Of a stretch of DNA of 13,283 nt, positions 8,001 through 13,283 are shown in pieces. Source of the DNA: Spirochaetia bacterium (GTDB lineage Bacteria > Spirochaetota > Spirochaetia > Treponematales > Treponemataceae); contig CAAGIZ010000017.1 in NCBI GenBank assembly GCA_900770075.1, positions 1 through 13,283 of the forward strand. Direction: 5' to 3'. The notes below the pieces were generated by a model. That model was not told the DNA's origin and did no database searches. It saw only the letters and a program-made list of their open reading frames with translations. A program made the position numbers and the translations under genes. How positions within the stretch are numbered: position 1 is the stretch's first letter; each line of letters starts with the position of its first letter.

Positions 8001-8516
8001 ATGAAAAAGATTTTGTTTGCGTTTTTGATGGCCCTGTCTTCCTGTACGGCAGTTTTTGCCCAGCAGATTACGCGCTTTGGGGTTGTGGACACAGCCAGAG
8101 TTTATCAGGCTTACTTTAGGAACTCTGCCCCTGTCCGCAATTACGAGTCAAAAAAGGCAGAGTTTCAGACGGAAATAAACAAAAAGACTGAAGAAATTCA
8201 AAACTTAAAAAACCAGAAGGTTGATTTTCAGAAAAACAACAATGCGGCAGCGGTGACAAGGCTGGAATCTGAAATTACGAAAAAAACCGATGCCCTGACC
8301 GAATACACCAATGCAAAAAACGTGGAACTGGAATCCCTGAAAAAAAACCTGCAGAATTCAGATGCCTTTTACAAAAAACTTTACGGCGTTCTTGAAAAAG
8401 TTGCAGAAAACGAAGGTTATTCCATGATAATGAGCCTTCAGCAGGCAAATGCCGTCTTGTGGTACAGCCCGTCGGTTGATATTACGGAAAAGGTTATTGC
8501 CGAACTGGGAATATAG
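8001..8516 (+). CDS. skp: Skp/OmpH-family periplasmic chaperone
   Basis: Members of this family form a trimeric cage that holds unfolded outer-membrane proteins in the periplasm and passes them to BamA. The 171 residues fit the family (E. coli Skp 161). A signal peptide (1-20) is followed by the typical first strand ITRFGVVDTARVYQAYF (23-39). A long charged heptad-like helical hairpin covers about 45-125, and the C-terminal strand contains VLWYSPSVDITEKVIAEL, the usual OmpH ending. Cleavage is likely at VFA|QQ (20/21). However, Cys15 in LSSC resembles a relaxed spirochaetal lipobox, so lipidation is an alternative. The ribosome binding site is GGAGTGA (7988-7994). It is preceded by bamA after 60 bp and followed by mutS after 6 bp. 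It corresponds to T. pallidum TP0327. Confidence 0.9.
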   Translation: MKKILFAFLMALSSCTAVFAQQITRFGVVDTARVYQAYFRNSAPVRNYESKKAEFQTEINKKTEEIQNLKNQKVDFQKNNNAAAVTRLESEITKKTDALTEYTNAKNVELESLKKNLQNSDAFYKKLYGVLEKVAENEGYSMIMSLQQANAVLWYSPSVDITEKVIAELGI

Positions 8517-8522
8517 GGCAAT

Positions 8523-11189
8523 ATGTCAAAGGATAAGGTTGTTGCAGGAAAGGTTCAGAAGCGTTCAGAAAGTACGGAACTGACTCCGCTCATGGTTCAG
8601 TATCAGGGCATAAAGGATGAATACCGCAATGAAGTCCTGTTTTTTCGTCTGGGCGATTTTTACGAGATGTTCAACGAAGATGCTCTGGAGGTCAGCCGTC
8701 TTTTAAACCTTACGCTTACCCACAGGGCTCAGCACCCTATGTGTGGAATTCCTTACCATGCTGCAAAAATCTACATTGCCCGTCTGTTGCGTCTTGGTAA
8801 AAAAATTGCCATCTGCGAACAGGTTGGAGAAATCGGAAAAGGAAAGACAATTGCAGAACGGAAGGTAATAGAAATAATCACTCCCGGCACTGCCCTTGAA
8901 AGCGAATACCTTGAGGGCGGAACAAACAATTACCTTGCCTGCTGTTCCCTTCAAAAAAATGCAGTGGGATTTGCCTATATCGACGTTACGACGGCGGATT
9001 TTTTCGCAACCAGCTGGGACAAAAAGGATATGGCGGAAAGTTTTTCAAAGGAACTGGGGCGTTCCAGTCCAAGGGAACTTCTTCTGCCGGAAAACCTGCG
9101 CAGCGATAAGACTGTCCTCAAGGTACTGGAGCAGAATCCGAAAATTTCCGTTTCCTATTATCCTGAATGGAACTTTGACCCAGCCCTTTCCTTTAAGAGG
9201 CTCAACAGACAGTTTGGAACACAGAACCTGCGCTCCTTTAATTTGACGGAAGACAGTGCTGAAGTAGGACCTGCCGGTTTTTTGCTTGATTATCTGATGA
9301 GGACAACATCTTCTTCTGCTCCTCATGTAAGCGGAATAAAGGTTTACCGGGACTGTGAATATGTAATGATGGACGATTCTTCCCGCAGAAATCTTGAAAT
9401 CACGGAAAACCTGAGGGACGGAAGCTTTCAGTTTTCGCTTTTGGAGTGCGTTTCCCATACTCAGACGGCTATGGGAAAGAGGCTTCTTGTAAACTGGTTG
9501 AATTATCCTCTGACAGATTCTGAAAAGATTGCTTCCAGACAGGAACATATTGCGGCTTTTGTGGATAACAGAAGGCTTTTGGACAGCGTAAGGCAGAGTT
9601 TTTCTTCTGTGCTGGATATTGAACGGCTCGCTGGAAGAATTGCCATGGAACGGGCTCATGCAAAGGATTTACAGGCCTTGAAGTCCAGTCTTGAAACCTG
9701 GCTTAAGATAAGGGTTCTCATTGAAAATTATGGTTTTTCTGTTTCTTCAACTGATGAAGCCAGGGAGATAATCGACCTTATTGACTCTTCCATTCTTGAA
9801 GAGCCTGCCACTTCCCTTACAGAAGGTCGGATTATAAAGCCTTTATGGTCGGAGGAACTTGACCGCCTGCGGGACATTCAGTGCAATTTTAACAGAATTC
9901 TTGAAGAATACGCTGAGGAAGAGAAAAACAGAACCGGAATTTCAAACCTCAGGATAAAAAACAGCAGCAATTCCGGCTACTACATCGAAATAACGAAAGG
10001 GAAATTGCAGCAGATTCCTGAGCATTTTATAATGCGCCGCTCCCTCTTGAATGCGGAACGTTATACGACGGAACGCCTGCAGGAACTGGAACACGAACTG
10101 AACGAAGCCGGCTCAAAAATCGTGCAGCTGGAGAGGGATCTTTTTGTGGAAGTCCGCTCAAAAATAGGAAAACTTGTTCCCTATCTTTTGCAGACTTCAA
10201 GAGAAATTGCCTATACCGACGTAAGCTCCGCCCTTGCCTATTCTGCCATCCTCTATAACTGGGTACGTCCGAAGGTTGATGATTCCACTGTCTTTGATGT
10301 AAAAGACGGACGGCATCCTGTGGTGGAAGCCCATCTTCCTGCGGGGGAATTTGTTCCCAATGATTTTTCCAGCTGTTCATCCCTAGATTTTTCTGAAGAA
10401 TATCCGGCTTCTTTTTCCCTGATTACCGGACCTAACATGGCAGGAAAATCCACATTTTTGCGCCAGAATGCGCTTATTGCACTTCTTGCCCAGACAGGTT
10501 CCTTTGTTCCTGCTTCTTCTGCCCGCATAGGCATCGTGGACAGAATTTTCTGCCGGGTTGGTGCCAGCGACAACCTTGCCAGGGGAGAGTCCACCTTCCT
10601 TGTGGAAATGACGGAAACTGCAAACATCCTGCGTTCTGCTACGGAAAAATCCCTCGTAATCATGGATGAGGTTGGCCGGGGAACTTCTACGGAAGATGGT
10701 CTTTCCATTGCCTGGGCTATAAGCGAGTATCTTTTAAATACGGTAAAGTGCAAGACACTTTTTGCAACCCATTACCACGAACTTACCAGAATGAACCACA
10801 GTGCCCTCAGGCTTTTGTGCATGGCTGTTGCTGAAAATTCGGGGGAGGTGGTTTTTCTCAGAAAGATAAAAGAGGGAGCCAGCGAAAATTCCTACGGACT
10901 GCACGTTGCCAGACTGGCAGGAGTTCCTGAATGTGTAATAGTCCGGGCTGAAGAAATCCTTGCCCGGCTTCAGAAGGCTGCCGGTGAAAGTCCTGTCCTT
11001 TCTGCGGACATAAAAACGGAGACTTCAGGGGAAAAGGAAAAGTCCCTTTTCAGCCAGAAACTGCCGGGGCTTTTTTCTGACGAAGAGATGGTTCTGGACG
11101 AAATTCTTTCTACAGAGCCTGAAAACGTAACTCCAATGCAGGCTTTGGAACTGGTTGCCCGGTGGAAAAAAACTCTTTCCGGAAGATAA
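8523..11189 (+). CDS. mutS: DNA mismatch repair protein MutS
   Basis: Recognises base mismatches and small loops in newly replicated DNA and starts repair with MutL. The 888 residues are full length (E. coli 853). Domain I contains the mismatch-wedge motif GDFYEMF, with Phe46 and Glu48. The connector and lever/clamp regions follow (clamp core GYYIEITKGK). The ABC-type ATPase has Walker A GPNMAGKST (636-644), Walker B with Asp715-Glu716, signature GRGTSTEDG (718-726) and FATHYHEL (747-754). The tail contains QKLPGLF (845-851), loosely like a beta-clamp-binding peptide, and ends in the usual TPMQALELVARWKK helix. The F-x-E motif marks it as MutS1, not MutS2. The start is 6 nt after the skp stop with only a weak AGGG Shine-Dalgarno overlapping that stop, so translational coupling to skp is likely. 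No mutL is present in the window. Confidence 0.97.
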   Translation: MSKDKVVAGKVQKRSESTELTPLMVQYQGIKDEYRNEVLFFRLGDFYEMFNEDALEVSRLLNLTLTHRAQHPMCGIPYHAAKIYIARLLRLGKKIAICEQVGEIGKGKTIAERKVIEIITPGTALESEYLEGGTNNYLACCSLQKNAVGFAYIDVTTADFFATSWDKKDMAESFSKELGRSSPRELLLPENLRSDKTVLKVLEQNPKISVSYYPEWNFDPALSFKRLNRQFGTQNLRSFNLTEDSAEVGPAGFLLDYLMRTTSSSAPHVSGIKVYRDCEYVMMDDSSRRNLEITENLRDGSFQFSLLECVSHTQTAMGKRLLVNWLNYPLTDSEKIASRQEHIAAFVDNRRLLDSVRQSFSSVLDIERLAGRIAMERAHAKDLQALKSSLETWLKIRVLIENYGFSVSSTDEAREIIDLIDSSILEEPATSLTEGRIIKPLWSEELDRLRDIQCNFNRILEEYAEEEKNRTGISNLRIKNSSNSGYYIEITKGKLQQIPEHFIMRRSLLNAERYTTERLQELEHELNEAGSKIVQLERDLFVEVRSKIGKLVPYLLQTSREIAYTDVSSALAYSAILYNWVRPKVDDSTVFDVKDGRHPVVEAHLPAGEFVPNDFSSCSSLDFSEEYPASFSLITGPNMAGKSTFLRQNALIALLAQTGSFVPASSARIGIVDRIFCRVGASDNLARGESTFLVEMTETANILRSATEKSLVIMDEVGRGTSTEDGLSIAWAISEYLLNTVKCKTLFATHYHELTRMNHSALRLLCMAVAENSGEVVFLRKIKEGASENSYGLHVARLAGVPECVIVRAEEILARLQKAAGESPVLSADIKTETSGEKEKSLFSQKLPGLFSDEEMVLDEILSTEPENVTPMQALELVARWKKTLSGR

Positions 11190-11259
11190 GTTTTGTCCGT
11201 ATCTGTAAATGATTTTTATAAATACTGAAGAAATTAAATATCTTTAAATTAAAAATCCC

Positions 11260-11288
11260 TTAACACAAAGACCGCAAAACTATATAAT
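11260..11288 (+). promoter_or_regulatory. Near-consensus sigma70-type promoter for ilvD
   Basis: TTAACA at 11260-11265 (one mismatch to TTGACA) is separated by exactly 17 bp from a perfect TATAAT at 11283-11288, within an AT-rich stretch. Transcription would start near 11295, giving a leader of roughly 180 nt that contains the structured element at 11337-11442. This is the strongest promoter match I found and supports ilvD as a separate transcription unit from mutS. Confidence 0.7.
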
Positions 11289-11336
11289 TTAAGGTGTTTT
11301 GATTAAGGTTGATTGAAACTTTTTTACCGTAAAACC

Positions 11337-11442
11337 TAGCCCGGATTGAAGCGGCGCGAAGCGTCCGGCAAAGCGTAAGCTTTGACGGATGCAGCGAAAA
11401 GCGGAACCGCGTAAAGCCGGTGGAGACAGAAAAGGCTGCTCC
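11337..11442 (+). ncRNA. Candidate structured leader element upstream of ilvD (unknown class)
   Basis: A GC-rich island inside an AT-rich gap. Its core is a strong hairpin at 11361-11392: GCGTCCG pairs with CGGATGC (one G.U), then a G-A mismatch, then CAAAGC pairs with GCTTTG, capped by GTAA, a GNRA tetraloop. Two outer 4-bp helices can enclose it: GCGG 11351-11354 with CCGC 11407-11410, and CCGG 11341-11344 with CCGG 11417-11420. The internal loops are rich in GAA/AAAG. A second hairpin follows: GGAG-A-CAG (11422-11429) with CTGCTCC (11436-11442), then A5T6. The ilvD ribosome binding site lies about 20 nt further on. It could be a cis-regulatory RNA or a copy of a dispersed GC-rich repeat; the sequence alone does not decide. 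Structure is seen; function is inference. Confidence 0.5.
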
Positions 11443-11473
11443 AAAAATTTTTTAAGTATTTTAGAGGTACAAA

Positions 11474-13174
11474 ATGGCTGGTGAATCAAAAAAATCTGAC
11501 AATGCCTGTAAGGGAACTGCGCGTGCTCCACACCGCTCTCTTTTTTACGCTTCCGGTTACACTGACGAGGAACTGGCTCAGCCTTTGGTGGGCGTTATCT
11601 GTGCAAAAAACGAAATTATTCCGGGACATATTGAACTTGACCGCATTGCCGAAGCGGTAAAGGCCGGGGTGCGCATGAACGGCGGTACTCCAATTGAATT
11701 TCCGGCAATAGGTGTTTGCGACGGTATTGCCATGGGGCACGAAGGAATGAAGTATTCTCTTGTTACCCGCGAACTGATTGCTGACAGTGTTGAATGTGTT
11801 GCCAAGGCTCATCAGCTGGATGCCCTTGTTATGATTCCAAACTGCGACAAAATTGTTCCCGGTATGCTTATGGCTGCTGCCCGGCTTAACCTGCCGACTG
11901 TTTTTGTTTCCGGCGGTCCTATGATGCCGGGGCATCTTCCAGGTCATGACGCTTCTAACCCTTATTCTGGAAAAAATCTTTCCCTTACCGATATGTTTGA
12001 GGCTGTAGGGGGACTTGCAGTTGGTAAAATCAACGAAGAACAGCTTTGCGAAATGGAGCACTATGCCTGCCCTGGCTGCGGTGCCTGCTCTGGTATGTTT
12101 ACTGCAAACTCCATGAACTGTCTGACGGAAGTTTTGGGGCTTGGCCTTCCTGGCAACGGAACCATTCCAGCCGTAACCGGACGCCGCATTGCTCTGGCAA
12201 AACATGCCGGTATGCAAGTTATGGAAATGTACAGACGGGGGATTACGGCCCGGCAGATGATGACTGCTGAAAATTTCCGCAATGCTCTGGCTGCTGATAT
12301 GGCTCTGGGCTGTTCTTCCAACACGATGCTCCACGTTCCTGCCATTGCCCATGAGGCCGGTGTTTCAATTGACCTGCATGAAGTGAATAAAATTTCTGAG
12401 CGCACTCCAAATCTCTGTCATCTGGCTCCTGCGGGCCACACTTTTATGTGCGAACTTGACGATGCCGGGGGTGTTCAGGCGGTTCTTGCCGAGCTGGCAA
12501 AGAAAAACCTCATAAATACCGGCTTGATTACCGTAACCGGAAAAACCATTGCCGAAAACATAAAAAACGTTAAAAACCGCAATCCTGAAATTCTGCGGCC
12601 TATTGAAAATCCTTTCAGCGACAACGGGGGCATTGCCGTTCTGTTCGGTAACCTTGCTCCTGACGGAACTGTTGTAAAGCGTTCTGCCTGTGCAAAAGAG
12701 CTTATGCTTCATACCGGACCTGCAAGGGTTTTTGACAGCGAAGAAGCGGCCATGGATGCTGTTCAGAAGGCTGAAATCAAGCCGGGGGATGTGGTTGTAA
12801 TACGCTATGAAGGGCCGAAAGGCGGACCTGGCATGAGGGAAATGCTTGCCGTAACTGCGGCTCTTGCCGGTCAGGGGCTGGACAAGCAGGTTGCCTTGAT
12901 TACAGACGGTCGTTTCAGCGGGGCTACAAGGGGTGCAAGTCTCGGGCACTGTTCGCCAGAAGCTGCGGTTGGCGGACCGATTGGCCTTGTAAAGGAAGGT
13001 GATAAAATCACTTTGGACATCAACAACTATAAAATTCACCTGGACGTAAGCGATGAGGAACTTGCAAGGCGCCGTTCTGAATGGAAGGCTCCTGAGCCGA
13101 AGGTAAAGGACGGTTACCTTTCTCGCTACGCAAAACTTGTGAGCAGCGCAGACAAGGGGGCAATCCTCCCGTAG
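11474..13174 (+). CDS. ilvD: Dihydroxy-acid dehydratase
   Basis: Dehydrates 2,3-dihydroxy-isovalerate and 2,3-dihydroxy-3-methylvalerate to the 2-keto acids, the common third step of valine, isoleucine (and, onward, leucine and pantothenate) synthesis. The 566 residues are complete. Family signatures are RAPHRSLFYASG near the N-terminus, NCDKIVPGMLMAA with Cys124, CPGCGACSGMFTANSMNC with Cys199/202/205, and GRFSGATRG with the likely catalytic Ser482. Where [2Fe-2S] enzymes have a cysteine (PCN), this protein has PGH (50-52), as in E. coli IlvD, suggesting the oxygen-labile [4Fe-4S] type; that fits an anaerobe. The sugar-acid dehydratase Edd is a relative, but the motifs and length favour IlvD. 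The ribosome binding site AGAGG (11463-11467) is well placed. The gene has its own promoter and terminators, and no other ilv/leu gene is in the window. Confidence 0.95.
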   Translation: MAGESKKSDNACKGTARAPHRSLFYASGYTDEELAQPLVGVICAKNEIIPGHIELDRIAEAVKAGVRMNGGTPIEFPAIGVCDGIAMGHEGMKYSLVTRELIADSVECVAKAHQLDALVMIPNCDKIVPGMLMAAARLNLPTVFVSGGPMMPGHLPGHDASNPYSGKNLSLTDMFEAVGGLAVGKINEEQLCEMEHYACPGCGACSGMFTANSMNCLTEVLGLGLPGNGTIPAVTGRRIALAKHAGMQVMEMYRRGITARQMMTAENFRNALAADMALGCSSNTMLHVPAIAHEAGVSIDLHEVNKISERTPNLCHLAPAGHTFMCELDDAGGVQAVLAELAKKNLINTGLITVTGKTIAENIKNVKNRNPEILRPIENPFSDNGGIAVLFGNLAPDGTVVKRSACAKELMLHTGPARVFDSEEAAMDAVQKAEIKPGDVVVIRYEGPKGGPGMREMLAVTAALAGQGLDKQVALITDGRFSGATRGASLGHCSPEAAVGGPIGLVKEGDKITLDINNYKIHLDVSDEELARRRSEWKAPEPKVKDGYLSRYAKLVSSADKGAILP

Positions 13175-13194
13175 TTTGCCGGGCGCTGGATTGC

Positions 13195-13244
13195 TGCATG
13201 GTTTTAAGTCGTTGCAATGTTACGTCTTAAAACACTGCATTTTT
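13195..13244 (+). terminator. Intrinsic terminator 1 after ilvD
   Basis: GTTTTAAG (13201-13208) pairs perfectly with CTTAAAAC (13226-13233). The stem extends inward by CGT/ACG past a T-T mismatch and outward by TGCA/TGCA across a 2-nt mismatch. A run of five T (13240-13244) follows the outer helix. It starts 20 nt after the ilvD stop. The stem is AT-rich, so efficiency is uncertain. Confidence 0.6.
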
Positions 13245-13271
13245 CAAAGTTCTCGTAAAAACTTTGTTTTT
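13245..13271 (+). terminator. Intrinsic terminator 2 after ilvD
   Basis: A perfect 7-bp stem, CAAAGTT (13245-13251) with AACTTTG (13260-13266), has an 8-nt loop and is followed at once by five T (13267-13271). It directly abuts terminator 1, so the two act in tandem for plus-strand transcripts. No T-run follows it on the minus strand, so it is not bidirectional. Confidence 0.7.
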
Positions 13272-13283
13272 AACAAAAATTGC

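Noticed and set aside
9045..9659. Minus-strand open frame (204 codons) opposite mutS
   Set aside because: Composition rich in Arg/Ser/His/Gln is typical of antisense shadow frames, and it lies fully within the conserved MutS connector and core region.
11190..11259. Terminator after mutS
   Set aside because: The stretch is AT-rich, but I found no stem of useful length followed by a T-run. Readthrough toward ilvD cannot be excluded.
11395..11415. T-box-like sequence in the ilvD leader (GCGGAACCGCG resembles the T-box core GGTGGNACCGCG)
   Set aside because: About 11 of 14 positions match, but the tRNA-acceptor-binding UGGN bulge is CGGA, the segment pairs with itself and with GCGG at 11351-11354, no specifier stem is evident, and no terminator competing with it follows. 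T-boxes are also rare outside Firmicutes and a few other phyla.
11331..11450. Integron attC site or similar recombination site, considered because of imperfect inverted repeats
   Set aside because: The required core sites (RYYYAAC / GTTRRRY) are not at the ends, and no integrase or gene cassette is nearby.
11486..12352. Long minus-strand open frame (288 codons) opposite ilvD
   Set aside because: A shadow of the ilvD reading frame: the translation has no domain, no ribosome binding site was evident, and the plus-strand protein is an unmistakable dehydratase.

Overview
The window looks like a piece of a spirochaete chromosome, most likely a host-associated (gut or rumen) Treponema. The gene order tmk | tamB - bamA - skp - mutS matches, from memory, the arrangement in Borrelia (around BB0793-BB0797), and T. 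pallidum has the bamA - ompH - mutS part (TP0326-TP0328). T. pallidum and Borrelia have, as far as I recall, no ilvD, so the ilvD here suggests a less reduced genome. The species cannot be fixed from this sequence alone. The first 20 bases are not genomic: they match the 3' end of the Illumina TruSeq adapter, so the left edge is a raw contig end carrying untrimmed adapter.

Layout. Bases 1-20 are adapter. A thymidylate kinase gene (tmk, minus strand, 126-770) faces away from everything else. A 195-bp divergent intergenic region follows and holds the first copy of a hairpin repeat. Next is a plus-strand cluster: a very large TamB-like protein (966-5399), BamA (5502-7940), a Skp/OmpH periplasmic chaperone (8001-8516) and MutS (8523-11189). 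Each of the first two gaps in the cluster (102 and 60 bp) contains a hairpin. The skp-mutS gap is only 6 bp, which implies co-translation. A 284-bp gap then carries a near-consensus sigma70 promoter and a compact GC-rich structured element, followed by ilvD (11474-13174), which ends in two consecutive terminator-like hairpins.

How the genes fit together. TamB, BamA and Skp form an outer-membrane biogenesis module. Skp-like proteins carry unfolded outer-membrane proteins across the periplasm, BamA inserts them, and TamB spans the envelope; TamB is now mostly linked to phospholipid transport between the membranes. No TamA is visible, consistent with the idea that BamA is TamB's partner in spirochaetes. 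MutS (mismatch repair) and Tmk (dTTP synthesis) are neighbours by conserved synteny rather than by obvious function. IlvD (isoleucine/valine/pantothenate synthesis) appears to be an independent transcription unit.

No new multi-gene system such as a defence island, CRISPR array, transposon or prophage is visible. The observations most worth following are the structured ilvD leader, the two-copy hairpin repeat with a conserved loop, and a thymidylate kinase without the P-loop lysine.
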